Notes: generated from the letters alone by a model not told the origin. Positions 11,776 to 25,063 are shown, numbered from the stretch's first letter. The stretch: 64,000 nucleotides of DNA from Paragonimus skrjabini miyazakii (GCA_014338405.1 JTDE01001350.1:18418-82417), one strand, 5' to 3'. A program made the numbers and translations.

Positions 11776-11999
11776 ACAGAAGAAGAAGACGTAAATGCCA
11801 CTTTTGGGAAGCACTGGCTAATCGTTCAACGTTCAAAAGAAAGACATCCTAGGTAAATGGCATCTGCAAGCTGCATTAAGCTACACTGTTTATATGTGGG
11901 CTTTTAAACCAAAGCCTCAAACTGACAATGGGAAATGTTGAAGAAGAAGACATCATAAGGAGCGAACCACCATTCTGTTGACGTGTGAAGGATTGACAG

Positions 12000-12184
12000 T
12001 TTTTGACACAAAAAAGAGAGAATTTGAGGCATTCGAACAATGGTGGGCTGTACAACTTGTGGAACGAACTCATGGTTATTGATAACAAAGACAGCCATCT
12101 ATTTTTGGAGAAATACCAATGTGGTAATTCTGGAGAGGAGTATATCGAGTTTGTTCGACAACTTTTCTGCCTAGGCAACTTTAT
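12000..12184 (+). CDS. possible exon, unidentified protein
   Basis: An acceptor (gtgaaggattgacag) precedes 61 open codons, with a GTGAGT donor at 12185. The peptide includes GLYNLWNELMVIDNKDSHLF and SGEEYIEFVRQLFCLGNF. It leaves two bases (AT), which fits the phase of the exon at 17779. The opposite strand is also open for 100 codons, so strand is not certain. No family is recognised. Confidence 0.25.
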
Positions 12185-15100
12185 GTGAGTCAGATAAAAC
12201 CTGTCTTCTTCACTTTGGATGTCATGCCAGTCGTTTGTCTTGTGATTTAGGTTTGATCCAAGCCTTTAAGTTAATTTATGTACAGAAATCATCTGACACC
12301 ATGAGTTTTGGGACGGAGTTTAGAGCATTAATCGGTGATAGATAAGCCGATGAGCATACCGAAGTAAAATCTGAGTACCGGCTTAATATACATCTCTAGC
12401 GATTGGAGATGCTGCCTATGTTTATTAGAAGGATAATGCATACATAATTCATAGATGTTCGTAAGCGTTCCCACAAAAACAGCCGTTTAATAACGTAGTG
12501 ACCAGCGATCGTGTGACTTCTCTAAGGATCCCGGCTGCAGCCGCGCTTTCTCGTTTGTCTTTAATGTGCGCACGCTTCTGCGCGTGCTCCCTATAGGGGG
12601 CCTGATACGAACTGAATGCCATTATGTTCACTCGGGCCATCAGTTACAGGCAGCGAATGCTTGCCATTTTCCTAGCGACTCGTCTTGCCGTCTTGATGAA
12701 CTGGATAAAGGGAACTCAATATTTCAGACTCGCCTGTTATTCTGTCCTTAAAGGTCGTTTCGCTTGCACATTTTCGAGTGTTGTTTAACGCATGTACTGT
12801 CCGCTTGGCGCGCCTTTGAGTGCTGCCGAGTGAGTTGGAGCCCACCAGGTGCTCCTTGAACCTTGTCGGTGAAGTCGCCAGTTCCCCAAAAATATTGTGT
12901 GACAAAAAGACTAACAAAGTACACTTAAGAGTGACCTTCACTACTGTCATGGTCATGCACTTCTCCGGTCTTCACGAGCGTCCTGAGCCGTCGTGCCAAC
13001 TATTGGTGTCATCCCGACTACACACCTGCTCTGCACTGCGTGGTCCATTCTTTTGCCCTTGCTTTGTTGCTAGTCCCAAACCCTATAAATGTGAACGGGT
13101 TTGCGACCATGTTGTCTTCAGCTGAGTGACGTAAGTAAACTCTGTTTAAAGGGAGTCTGTGTTCATGTGGTAGCCTTGGGTGGATTGGTTGAAAGGGAGG
13201 AGACTAACTGACCGCGTATACTCCGTACTCCGTCGTTCAATACCGTTAACTATCGTGCTGTTATCCGCCATTCCATTGACCGTTATTCTGTGATCTGTTT
13301 ACGCGCTCGTTGACCGTAGATCTATTTTCAACATTCTTCGCTTAGTTGCTGCTGTTGGCCCCCGACTAGGCTCAAGCTAACTGCTTATATTCCCAAACAT
13401 TGCTGGAAATACATGATTTGGTTCCGTACCCATCGTGCATTCTTCGAAGATACATCCTGCTCTAGTTCGGCTTGCTTTTTCCTTGGGTGAGTGGACCACG
13501 TGGATTAATACCGGTGTAACGCGCACGCTCATTTTTGTACCTGGTAACGAAACTAATCCTGCCTCAAACGACACACCGCTCCTCTGATCATCTTCGTGGG
13601 CGTTAGTTACTTTACAGACCCTGTCCTGTTACTGTAGTGAATGTAACGATCGACAGGTTACAATACTGACAGTATTTCGACATCTTGTCTATTCGACATT
13701 TTTATTCGGCGTTAAGACTTCTCTAGTTGAGTTATTCCCGATCTGGTCTACATAGGTAGACATTTTCAAGTCCTGAGTGGTAGTTATTTCAAAAATTCAC
13801 AGTATTTAACTCATGTAGGATTTTGACTGCGGTATTCAGTTTTTTATTGTTTAAGTCGTAGATTACTGGCACGGAAGTATGGTTCAAGACTACGTTCGAT
13901 TTACTGACTCCGGTACAATGAAGGCGTGTAGAAATGTGGATAGAAATGGTCCTAATACATACATTTAGATAAGCTGGCTTTAGAATAAGTTGTTTTCACT
14001 GGAGATAGAGAATTAACACGTGAACCCGTGATAAAGAGTTTTTTTGTCATTCAGTAATTAACTGGACTGGATCAACACCAATCGACATGTGGTCGAAAGC
14101 TCGTAGCTGTTGGCTCTGTTTACAGCATGTTTGACCTTCGTGCATACGGTGATGTCAGCAAAGAAACCTTCTTGAGTGATGATATTTATTAGTCTAACTA
14201 CGCGAGTAGTTTACAGATTACTTTAATGACACGTCCACTGTGTTAGCCCCTAATCTTGGACTGAATTTCGCCACACTTTTAGGTGGTTCGTAAAGCAAAA
14301 TGGTCGATAATTCAAAATAGCCATTGCTAGACTATGCACCAACAAGCTTGCTTACGTCTTTCCTATTGGCTGATATCGCACTTTATTTCAAAGGCAACAA
14401 CTTTAGCATTTACATAACACTTGCAATTCCAGGAATACTAATGAATAATGAACGATTCTGGTTTCTAGATTGATGGTAGAGGAATCACCGTGCAGCACTG
14501 CATCACCACAAGACGGCAGTGACCATTAACTGTTCTTAGCATCTGTCTGTCCACAACTGTAACGAGATTGTTTCAGTTATGTTCGTAGAGAACAAGCCTT
14601 GACAACGTGTACAGAGGTCTTGAACCATAATTTCTATCACCATCTCAGTGGTACATACTGTTGTATTCCTATTCGTGTGCAATCATTATCAAGCTAGACA
14701 GGCAATAACAACAGTAGAGAGAACTCGCGATTCACTTACAAGCTGTAACGTCATTCTTATGTGCGTGGACGAACGAGCCATTGGTCCTTGAAGGCTCGAC
14801 CAATCAGAACGCAGCTTGGGTCCTAACACGAGCGTGGTGTACACAGACGGCCTTGACGCGCATACAACAAACATGGTATTTTCAGAAAAGTGTATCTCAT
14901 TGTAGTAGTGTAGACTGAATTTGTTGAAGTTGCATAGTATTTTCATGTGTTAGCAACCACTTCGAAAAATCTCAAACAACAGACGTGTCTAACAAAACGG
15001 GTTATTGTTAAAATTTATGGCAAATTGTGATGCGGAGGAGTGTGACCCAACATTATACTTGTGTAAATAAATCATTTCACTTTAACTGCCTTACTCCAAA

Positions 15101-15740
15101 GCAAGTACTGAACACCTTCGTAACAGGCTGTAATGGAGATGCTTTTCTGGCAAACAACGAATCACTGAACTTCTAACAAGTTCAATAGATTGGGATAACG
15201 CAAAAGAGAGCGGTCACTTTAAATGTTATCAGCGGTATGAGTATGGTTTAGCAAACACTGACCAAACAGAAGGAGTTCAGAACAAATTTTTCATCGGAAA
15301 TATTTTTGTAGAATGTTTGTTGATATGATGTAGAAGAATAACGAAAGCTGACTGGCTTTTGTTCAACCGTTCGTAAATTAAAATCACGCACACTGGGCAC
15401 AAATGCATCCTCAAATTACTCCTGAAATCTTGCTATTCTCAATTTCCTGCTTTTAATCCTGCTATCACGTACACAATGCCTATAAGCACATCACTTTCCA
15501 GAAATTTTCGTCATGTTTTCATCTCTGTAGATTACTGCTACAAGTTTTTAAACTGTCTAAGACTTAATGACCGAGATCAAGGCTGCGGACTAAAATGCCT
15601 TCATGGATGCTTCTCATATCACCTCGAGACGTAACTGTCACAATGTGTCAAGTTCAACAAATGTTTTTCATCACAGCCATTTTTGGTTACAAGTTCGAGT
15701 AATTAGCACAGCAGACTGACATTACCAGATTTGTACTAGA
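12185..15740. other. no recognised gene; possible LTR-element remnant near 12.5-13.1 kb
   Basis: A GC-richer patch from about 12.5 to 13.1 kb has long frames on both strands, but none that I can name. On the minus strand the word TGGCGACTTC (12871-12880) is the same as at the gag start at 56.9 kb. The remainder is AT-rich with no recognised repeat. Confidence 0.25.
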
Positions 15741-15744
15741 GCGG

Positions 15745-15945
15745 ACTTGGTGAAGTTCGTATTACACAGTGGGTTGAGTGAGTGGCCGAGTCCTAACCTG
15801 ACATTTCTGATCTTCCGACTTGGCTTCGTTGCTCAGCTGATAGAGAATATGCCACGTCCGATAGTGCAGTTTCTGTTGCTGGTTCGAATCCACCCAGACT
15901 TTTCGCAATTACTAAACCTGCCAAACTAATTATCTGCAATATTTG
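15745..15945 (+). mobile_element. tRNA-derived SINE (family A)
   Basis: Box A region TTGCTCAGCTGATAGAG begins at 15829 and box B GGTTCGAATCC at 15881. The family tail CCAGACTTTTCGCAA and CTGCCAAACTAATTATCTG follow. The upstream part is diverged but keeps the family's order. It is an old copy of the repeat seen at 28 and 51 kb. Confidence 0.75.
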
Positions 15946-17778
15946 ACCGAATTCAGCTTCTGAATTAACAGCCACTTGTTCAAATTTCTATTTAAGGACA
16001 TTTTTAAATTTCCCCGACATGACTAAGCACAATTCGAATTTCCGTTTGACTTAACGCTGGCTACTTTGCTGTCTCCAGTTCAGAAGTACACATTTTTCCT
16101 CGTCGACATCTGTATTGATTGTAAGGTCTAGTAACTAGACATTTTGAACGACACCCGCGCAAAGTGAGCTTTGTAATTTGACTCGACCTGTGGCGAAGAA
16201 AAAGAGTGAATGGAACTCACCAGCTGAAAAACTGGTTCACCTTAACTTTCCGTGGTTGACGTTAACATTTTTGCTTAGGTTTTAAGACTGCCTAGGCTCA
16301 TTCCTATCCTGATCAACGTCATACACCATTGTATTGGTATATGTAACCTAACGACCTGTTCTAGTCGATGATTATCCTGACATTGATAGTCTTAATCAAT
16401 TCCCAAATGAACTCGAGGTAACTAACGTGAACACGTTCTTATTCGATAAATCGGACACTTAACGAAAACCGTGGAAATCTGTCGTCCTTCACATTTTCTG
16501 TATGAATCGGCCAGTGATCTTAAAGTAACACAATAATCGCAAACTCATTTTTTGAGAAATAAAAATGAACCAAACACAATTTGCTAGTGGTGATTTGATG
16601 AGGTGGATTAACAAACGAGTCACTAAATATCAAACTCGAGTCCTGCTGTTTTAGAGCTCACGAGTAGTGTATGCTCAGACCAGGAACTGAATTCCGGTCC
16701 GCAAGTTCGTGTTGACTATTACGAAGCTGACTTCATCTTGAGTAGAGCAGACTTAACATGCCTGAAATCTTAATCTTATTTGTTTGTGATTGTTCGATCG
16801 TCTCTACAATATCTGACTGTAACTGTTCCCTAACTCAGAAAACGACAGTCAGTTGTCACTATTGTTCGTTTTAATGCTAATCAATGTACCTGATCACACA
16901 TGAATAAATAATATGAAGTATGTTAACCATTTATCGAATAGAAGTCCGACGACTAACTTCATAGCCAGACAGTTTGCATCAGTAACTAGCAGTTGTACCT
17001 CGTGTGTGTTCGTGATAGTACTGAAGATCGAAAACCTATGAATTTTCAAAGTTCGTAGACTTTGTCAGATGGATGATGAGCCTGAAGCTCAGCATTCGTT
17101 CTTGAAGCGAACAAATAGTCATCGGCATCAGACGTACGGTTTTGGTAGATTCAGTTTTAGATTGTCAAGGGCTTTAGAACCCGACGTATGTTCAAAATCT
17201 GAGTGAATGAACAGCTAGCATGTCAATATCAGCAGCTGTCCGCCGATCCTAAATTATGGAACACTGTCTATTCATGAGCGTTAATTTACAACGCCGATGC
17301 ACACTATAGCTAAGTGAAATGAGACAGGAGGATGTGGAACGCGCATAGTACGATTTGTCTACCACCTCAATCAATTGCATGCAGCTGACAGTGTCATTCA
17401 ACTCGAACGGGTAAGGTCACGTGCGTTCACCATCAAAATCTTGCACATTTCTATTTTATAGGCAGAAAGCTGACTGTATTCATGTATGTATGCGTGAACG
17501 ATACTCAAGGATTCTGTGAGCAGATAACTTAATTTTATATACGAAATGTGAAAATGTACAACCGTACTAGGTATTTTACGGAAGATTTGTGGTAACTTTC
17601 AAACTGTGACGTTCTTTACCATATCTGCCACCACGGATGGCTGGAGTAGTCATAGGTATGATAAAATCATCTTTTTCTAGCGATGTTGAGTCAATTTTAA
17701 GTGAATTACTGAGAACATAAAAGATCTGAAGCCGTCACGGCAGGTTTCTAAATATCCCATAAAATAAGCTTTTCCAGG
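15946..17778. other. no recognised gene
   Basis: A short open segment after tttgctgtctccag near 16076 (QKYTFFLVDICIDCK) is the only exon-like feature, and its donor is poor. Nothing else was recognised. Confidence 0.3.
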
Positions 17779-18061
17779 TTACCCATTGTGCGCGTTAATC
17801 AGTTGCTCTTTAATATGCGTTTCTTAATCACCACTGACGTGACTGGAACTCGGCACTTTATCCGTTTATCTTCTTATTCTCATTGTTCGTACTGTTCGAG
17901 AGTTAACTCAACCAATGCAATTATCCTCCATGATCTACTCAGCAGCAAAGAACTATGCCCCATTTCTACATACTTACGGACTCAGAATCAGGCCAACATT
18001 TTGTTGGACGTCAGCCAATTCCGTAGGTGCGAAACCATTGCAACGCATGAAATGGATAAAA
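17779..18061 (+). CDS. likely internal exon, unidentified protein
   Basis: The acceptor ataagcttttccag is followed by 94 open codons, and a GTATCT donor begins at 18062. The peptide includes LPIVRVNQLLFNMRFLITTD and SQFRRCETIATHEMDKR. It leaves two bases (AG) that are completed by the exon at 21059, which in turn joins in phase to the stop-containing exon at 21392. A solo LTR begins six bases past the donor, so an LTR element inserted into the first bases of the putative intron. I do not recognise the protein. Confidence 0.35.
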
Positions 18062-18067
18062 GGTATC

Positions 18068-18440
18068 TGTATTACTCGGAATTAAGGACTTCAAATAGCT
18101 CTAGCACTCGTACTCGGAGTGAAACTTCTCACGCAAGTAATACGGAAAAGACCACGTATTGGTTGCAGTAAGCAAGAAGTCGAATTTATGGATGTACACT
18201 AGTATTAAAGACATGGAAGTCACTCATTGGCTGGTCGTATTGGCACAGACAAAGTCACAAACTGCACGTTAATTGGTGTAATACAGAACAGAGAAATTAA
18301 CGAGTAACGGAAAGCCTATCATTGAGACTGTATGTTCAAACCTGGTGTAGTATCCTCAACGCGACGTTTGGATTGGTCTCTTGTAAGATATTCTATTGTA
18401 CCGAAGATTGGCCAAGCGGTGAATCGAGTAGATTTTCTCC
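18068..18440 (-). mobile_element. solo LTR of the LTR retrotransposon at 46.3-47.1 kb
   Basis: It is homologous along its whole length to the LTRs at 46268-46630 and 46797-47111. Shared blocks include tgaaacttctcacgcaagta, ccaaatttatgg-like, cgacgtttggattggtctct and ggtgaatcgagtagattttc. It begins at TGTATTACTCGG, matching TGTAACACTCGG. No internal sequence or second LTR is nearby. Orientation follows the 46-kb element. The distal end is approximate and no target duplication is evident. Confidence 0.75.
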
Positions 18441-21058
18441 ATAGTAACATGTTGATGTTTACAATGATGTGATCGGTTATCAATCTGAGGATCTCATGTG
18501 TTAGAATTTACCAAAATGCATAACAATTTATCCAAGAATAAACAAAAGATATTAAACAATCATTAGGATGAGTGCGAAATTAATGTTTGTTCACTTTGAA
18601 CACATTTTGGGTCCTAATTTACGGATTATTCATGTTCATATTTTTGATTCCTTTCTTTTCATCCATTTAACCCGATAAATTTGAAAACTGCCGTTACTTG
18701 TTCTTCAGTAAAAATAGTCTCTAAATGAGCCCAGTGTGAAAACCCCCGTTTGTTTGTCTATACTTTTCTTGAGAATAATCGGTTGATCCTCAGGAGGTTC
18801 ATATCAAGACTATTTGGAGGTCAGGCCGAACACGGATTATTTTGAAATAAACACCACGAGTTTAATAAGTGGAACATGTGTGCAAATGATTTTCCGTGTT
18901 GTAAAAGATGATTTTTATCATGCTTCCGTGTATACGAAACTAGATGGTTTTGGTGGGTGTTAGTGTTAAGCAGTAACACCACGTAATCGTCTGACGTAAA
19001 GTGTTTGGTCGCTTCTTTGAGAGAAAACACTGTCCAGAAACTCACAGACGGTTTATTACAGCTTAGCGCCTAGCAGAATGACAGTAGAATAACAAAACGG
19101 TTTAATGTGACGACAGCAACAACAACATAACCATGTACACAACAGTCAATCCAACGTAAGTCGATATGCACTGTGTGTAAACGATCAGTTCTCGCGGTCG
19201 TCAGGATGGCCAATCCAAACAATTATTGATTGTTTGGTAGGCACGCACACAAAGCGTGTGGAACACTTGACGACGCATCACGCGGACGTATCGGCGACAG
19301 TTGATTGTTTCTTTTCTTCCGTATGTTGTGCCAGCGATACGCTGAACCATGAAGATCAACAAGATTGCATCCCCTCAGCAATGAAGTCAACCTTGCCCAC
19401 ATAACGTGCTGCCTATTTCAACTTATGTTTTGTGAGCCAGTACATCAGTGGCGGTGTTCCAATAAAATTTTTTAGAAGCGTAGCCTTGTTAATTGGCTGG
19501 TTTACTCTTTATTCTTAACCTGTTCAGCTATGATATTTGAGGCTGCGTCATTCTTCCTTATAGTTTATCGGTACAGTACGATAAGAGATGAACAGAATAT
19601 TTTGCGACTGTTTTGGTCAAATCCAGTCCTCTGCAAATCTCCGTTCCATTAATTCCTGTCGAGCTCACCCCCGTAACCTGGTAATGACTTCAGAAGTGTG
19701 AATGGACAGATGAACTTTGCACACATGCAGAAAGTGACCAAAATTCACTACTGATCAATAGGTGAATGTTACTCAATGTATAGAAAAACAGAATCGCAAC
19801 AGTGAAGCGCACGGTCGAAAATCTTGAACGCTGAGTATCCAGTTCTTCATCACTTCAACACCGAAAACTGTTGAGGAAAGAAATTGTTAATTATCTCCTT
19901 CATATTCGGGAAAAAATGAGTTTACTAGTTTGGAAACTGCTGATATGTGGCGTAACATTACCAACTGTATGCACCCTGAATCATCATGTTTATTACCATG
20001 ACTAAGTAACACTTTTTATCAGTACAGTAAGAAAACATATGTTGTGATATGTTAACATTTCGTTTACTCTCATCAGTAGCAAACGTAAAACATGCGAGTT
20101 ATATATGACACACTTTTTAGACTCTAATCAAAACAGAAGGGAGACATTTCGATTTACTCTGATCAGTCGTCAACTTACAACCAGCAAAATTCATCCAAAC
20201 TAGACACAGCAACAACAAGTGGACGAACCAACCACATAGTTTTGACTTTGGTGCGTTAATAGTGCAATCACTTCCAAGAAGATCGATTGAAACAGCGTTT
20301 TTTGTGAACACAATAATGTTCACACGAACTACCTCATCAAACCCAATCGTATATTTTTCTCTCCGAAGCGATTCTTATTAATATGCCTACTGAAAACTTA
20401 GTAATTCCTTAGTTTTGTGTATATGCCACCTAACAAGTCTCAAACGTTTCTAAAGAAATGCAGGCTATAACTGTGATCGATTTGGACACTGTTACATTCA
20501 TTTACAGGGATTCCATTATTAGATTATTAGTTAATCCAAACTTCTTTTTGCGAAAAAATGGGCGAAAACAGCACTTCAAAACATTTCTACTCTGTTTAAG
20601 TTTAACAATAATATGGTAAGTGTACATACATGAAAACCCAAACGGTACCGTTCGTAAACTTTGCTACAGATCAGTGGTCTGTGCACAGCTTAAGAACGTG
20701 AATTGCGATTGTTTCTTTTGCATTTGCCTGGTGTATTGCACTGAAAGGTGACGTACTTGCTGCAGCTTCTAGTTTTTCAGTTAAAAAAATTGGACTGTCC
20801 AGAAGAAAAGAAAATGAACTGTTGCTTACTGATCTCTAGCTGTCCTGATAAGTGCCGGCACATATCGACTACAGATGGAATGTGTCCAAATGTCACTATA
20901 TCATAAAGACAACACTATAACTAAACACATGATTTTCGGTCTCTAGGATTTATGCTATCAAATGTCTGTCTATTCAGGTGTTCTGGCAAAAAGAACATTC
21001 AACTTAGTTCGCAAGTTCCGTTCGTGTCGGTCTAGATACGGGATTTTCATTTCGACAG
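18441..21058. other. no recognised gene
   Basis: This would be intron if the flanking exons are real. A perfect 9-bp hairpin (CCAAACAAT and ATTGTTTGG around TATTG) lies near 19217-19239. No other repeat or coding block was recognised. Confidence 0.3.
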
Positions 21059-21185
21059 ATTGAAAGATGAAGGCATATTAAGCGACTTCCGAGAATATCA
21101 ATTGGACATGTTTTATAAAACTCGAAAGTTCAAAATCCACAATCAAATTCGTTCTATCGTTGAGGGGAAACAACGTAAACGAAAG
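21059..21185 (+). CDS. likely internal exon, unidentified protein
   Basis: The acceptor gggattttcatttcgacag precedes 42 open codons. The frame ends exactly at an AAG/GTAGAG donor on a codon boundary. The peptide is charged and protein-like: LKDEGILSDFREYQLDMFYK, then KIHNQIRSIVEGKQRKRK, with a basic C-terminal run. Its phase matches both the exon at 17779 and the terminal exon at 21392. The family is unknown. Confidence 0.4.
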
Positions 21186-21391
21186 GTAGAGTACTTACAT
21201 CTTCTCTAATGGTTATATTACACGCGATACACACTTAAGTAATTGGAAGCAACCGGAACGCAAGTCGGACAATTACTGAGGCAGGTTGTATCTATTTCTC
21301 ATATCACGTCGTCAACGCAGGCACTGTCTAGACACATTACCATCCACAGTCTTGTCTACCTTTAATTCTCTGTTACATTCGCTGTCAACAG

Positions 21392-21481
21392 CAGGGTGAG
21401 AGTGAATTAATGGCCGTAGGACAGTGTCGGTCCAATTCAGATCCAAACTGGTTGGCTAATCAAAACAAATACCGTCCTTGA
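21392..21481 (+). CDS. likely terminal exon, unidentified protein
   Basis: The acceptor ttacattcgctgtcaacag is followed in phase by QGESELMAVGQCRSNSDPNW and LANQNKYRP, then TGA at 21479. An AATAAA occurs at about 21902, which would give a 3' UTR of some 420 bases. With 17779 and 21059 it forms a three-exon chain whose two junction phases both agree. The protein is not recognised. Confidence 0.4.
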   Translation, partial: QGESELMAVGQCRSNSDPNWLANQNKYRP

Positions 21482-23620
21482 TAGCTGCAATTAGTCTCTG
21501 TATTCCGTATCAGATGTCCTTTATCTTAGCAATTCAAACTCCGTCAAGTTCGCCGTAACCACTTCAAACTGACGTGAGTTGTCTTCTCTGGTTTCATTTA
21601 GTCCTGTGTAACGGCAGCCATTTCTCATGCCTGTCGCGGTCGGCGATACTCATTTCCGGGTTAGGTTTTCGTGTTAACAAAGCCAAAGGACACCTGCACA
21701 TCACACACACCATAAGTGGCTTACACCACAACACATGTACCCGGTGTAAACTCGAAGGAATAAGATCTGCAGAGGTGCGAATTGAGGTAAGCCGGCTATT
21801 GTTAGTAGATCAGATGATAGGCTTGTGCGTAAGTGATTGTCCTATCAATCGTGAAACAAAACTATAAGGACTCTTCTGTGACAATTTCTAAGTAGGGAGG
21901 AATAAAATAGCCCAAGAGTGTGGGGCAGAAGTTGTCTCAATATAACTGTGAGTTCTGATGCAGTTTATTGGACACAACCGTATTTAAGGTTTTATCAACA
22001 AACTACATAAAGCGCCCAAAATGAAGATCAACAGCACTATCACTGCACAAGCTTTGGGAAGAGAAACGAATGGTTTAATAACAAATCGGAAATCGGTGGT
22101 TTATAAGAATGGATCGCATTTACTGATACACGCGCAACGCGCTAGTCTTCTCTTCGTTAATGGTTTGCCGTGAAAGTGTTAATAACCTGACACACAAAAA
22201 CAACCGGTTAATTTGTGGCTACAACGTGATCCTGCAGTATCATATGGCTTCTGTAAGCCACTGCACATACAGTTTCTTTGCGTACTGTACATTTGAGTTT
22301 ACGGTCACAAAACTGTCACTCACCAAACTTTCGGGGGCCTGTTCAAATCAACCTCTTCCAGGATGTTGGGCTCGATGTCGCTTTGTTTAATACTCCAAGA
22401 TCCATAGCACGATGTAAAAGACATCATGGCATTAACTTCTATCGACTAGAATTTTTATTACGTGCTCTCAACTGCCCGTACGGCAGCTGTCTTAGAATCA
22501 GTAACTCAGATATCCCAGGTATGTTCTAGCCAAATGGAGTGCATGAACATTTACACGGGTTTAATTTCGTCCAAATATGTCCGTCAACGTACCGTGATGC
22601 ATGAGTCTTTTTTCGACCACCAGACACTCAGAATGCACCATTAGCATTACAGCTGACAGCAATTCAAATATCGTGTTTCTTTCGTACGGTATTCCGGCTT
22701 CGCTACAGTGAAACAATGGGGACAACACTATGGTCATATAGACAAGAAGTCTTGTTGCCACCTGTAGGTTGCAATTCATCAAGCCGCGCATCTTGAGGCA
22801 CCCGATAGCAGCTCCAGTTTTGGTCGGGTGAGCTTGCGGCTCATTTGTAGCAAAAGACCGAGTGCCTGTCCGCAGTTCTGTTACACCTAGTAAACGAGTG
22901 CACACATACAGAAATTGGGTCATTTTGTTGTGTATGCTGAGCTGTATTCTTCGCCAGTGATCTTGGTTGAACTGTCCGAGTGGTTCTGTCAGACCATCGA
23001 AACGCGTACACATTGCCAGGCACTCGATTGAAGACACCAGTGAACGGTTGTCAATATTTAAAAGACGTGAATTAAGGAGAGTTTAAATTTTTCGAATCCT
23101 AAGCAAAGCTTAACGGCATGGTTAGCTGAGTTATCATAATAAGGCCTTTGCCAACGAAGTGGTTGGTAAACAAAATAGTCACTGCCGAAGTCATTACAAC
23201 GCGCGTCATATGGAGGTAGGTGGTAAAGCTGAAGAGATGAATGCACACATGCGGAAGTTGCTCTTGAAAACAGAAGCAAATTGCGGCAATTTGTTCATGG
23301 CATAAAAGTTTACCTTCAGGAAGGTATTCCCAGTGCCGGCATGTTAACCATATAAAAGTTTAAAGCCTTAATCGTAAGGCTTCTTTTTGATTGAGAGTCA
23401 GGGGTTGGACAAGTGGGAGGTAAGCACTGTTACGTGTTTTTCAAGTTCTCAAGGCTGTGGTGACAGAAGAGAGGTGTTGAAACCTTTCAGAGGTTGAAGT
23501 GATATTTTTAGAACCTGCGGTGATATGAGGATGATGATGCGGTTTCTTCACAGGACTCGACCGAATGATGAAAAACTTCTCCCTGTGGTATTTAAACGGT
23601 AAAAGTCTGTTAGGTGTTTT
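21482..23620. other. no recognised gene
   Basis: A 158-codon minus-strand frame (23037-22561) and overlapping plus-strand frames (22160-22644) occupy a GC-richer patch. None resembles a family I know, and frames of this length are expected a few times by chance in a window of this size. Confidence 0.25.
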
Positions 23621-23639
23621 CATGTGATTAGTGTCAAAC

Positions 23640-23818
23640 AATTTTCAAGTTGTTGCAGAATCCGCTGGGAACTTGTGTCAACTGAAGATGGGCAATCGAT
23701 CAAACGGAATGCGTCACACTACAGAAAGGGGAGTGGAATAACACGCTCAACGAGAACAGGCAAGCGAGTAAAACCGGGATCACTAGTGCCGAACGATTTC
23801 TGTGACGGACTGGATTGA
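23640..23818 (+). pseudogene. possible Gypsy-like pol C-terminus remnant
   Basis: The frame reads IRWELVSTEDGQSIKRNASH, then YRKGSGITRSTRTGKRVKPG, ending in TGA at 23816. The pattern ..V.TEDG....RN..H.R followed by R.STR..K resembles the end of integrase and the pol tail of many Gypsy/Ty3 LTR retrotransposons. This is inference from a short pattern. No LTR, reverse transcriptase or integrase core is visible around it. A host terminal exon preceded by the acceptor caagttgttgcag is the alternative. Confidence 0.3.
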
Positions 23819-24944
23819 TTACACGCGCGAAAAACCGTGTAGGACACTCCACACACTATGAACATGTGGACTGTTGCAGAAACCCAAGCCAGAATCGTGA
23901 CTCAAAGTTGTCTCTTGTGGGGGTTCCTCATTCAAAGTAAGTGGCAGTAAGAGTTCTTTTATCACATCTTTTCATACGCCTTCCTTCAAGGAATGAACAA
24001 TGATTCTAGAGGTAGAAATACATTTGATGTCACAACAATCATGAGCTCCATCATAAGATATGCGGAGATGAATTGAATGCAGTCAAAATGATTCATTTTG
24101 AGTTTGGTGCTTCAGAACCACGATTCGATGAGTCTATCCATCCAATTATACAGAATTTCCACGATATCAGTGACTTTATCTTTCCTTTCGTACAAGTGGA
24201 CGAAGTTATCGAAGTATAGCCCTGGTATATGTGTTCAAAAGTGTTCAGCCGACTCTTGTGAAGTAGTAATTTGGTAAATTTATATACTGGGATGTTAAGT
24301 TTTTATAACCTGACGAAATCAGTTTGATTTGATAGCAGAGAGACAACAGGTACGATATCATTTATTGCAGCTGGTGTTAATGATGACTAGATTAATCTTT
24401 AGTAATCCGTAAAGGCCTCACATTTTACTGAAGTTGTGTGAACAGCTGTCATCAATGAAATACAAAGCACCATTTCGCTTCACACGGCATCATGTTTTGA
24501 TTATACGTTAACATCTGGACAAAATATGCGTTTAACATACCGTCCATACCTGGGGGATACATGAGCAACATCCAAGATTAGGGCGATCACAAATCAATAG
24601 CGTTGTTAGCTATTTCTTATAATATTTGTTGAACAGCAAGCACAACATTAAAGTGCATAAGTTTTCACTTACTCGCTTCTCAACTAAACTTTACTGTAGT
24701 ACCAAAAAACATTTGTAGATACCATACAACTTAACTGTCTAGATGTATCACGATTGTTCTAAACTTTATTCCTGAGTGAGCATCTGGGTACTCTTGATAG
24801 AAACTAATGTTTGCACACGGTTGTTCGTGAAATACCAAACAAGGGAAAAAATAGCCCTGTCCCGTTTGTTTGGAAGCAGTGTAATAGAACAAGGTCTGAG
24901 AATAACGCGAACAACCTACAATTCGGTTACACACAAACTCCACC
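23819..24944. other. no recognised gene; one possible small exon
   Basis: A segment at about 23881-23939 lies between gtggactgttgcag and GTAAGT and reads NPSQNRDSKLSLVGVPHS. It is too short to judge. Confidence 0.25.
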
Positions 24945-25063
24945 TTCACAAGCGGTGACGAATAAAATCACTATCTCGTAACAGGAAGGGTAGCCGGTTC
25001 GATCCCCATTCAGGCTATTTCTACCTGACGAGACCAAACAGAGACTAAACCAATTATGGAGTG
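24945..25063 (+). mobile_element. tRNA-headed SINE with hammerhead relic (copy E)
   Basis: The box B GGTTCGATCC (24996-25005) and flanking TAGCC and CCATTCA are shared with the copies at 42.8-43.07 kb, as is the preceding block ATAAAATCACTATCTCGTAA. The hammerhead-derived segment begins 19 bases after box B. Copies E, F and G align over the whole head plus ribozyme, so the head and the hammerhead have moved together as one element. Confidence 0.65.
25019..25063 (+). ncRNA. hammerhead ribozyme relic (copy E)
   Basis: The plan is kept: CTGACGA at 25025, a 14-base stem-loop II (GACCAAACAGAGAC), then TAAA in place of GAAA, then 8 bases and the stem I return strand. Stem II has two mismatches in four pairs, and stem I pairs only in part. 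The first G of the essential GAAA is lost, so cleavage is not expected. Confidence 0.5.

Noticed and set aside
20060..20095. Minus-strand CTGATGA followed by GAAA, hammerhead-like
   Set aside because: The spacer is only 8 bases and forms a single pair. No stem I or GUC triplet is at the expected place.
22561..23037. 158-codon minus-strand frame as a gene
   Set aside because: No recognisable motif or splice context. A few frames of this length are expected by chance in 64 kb of this composition.
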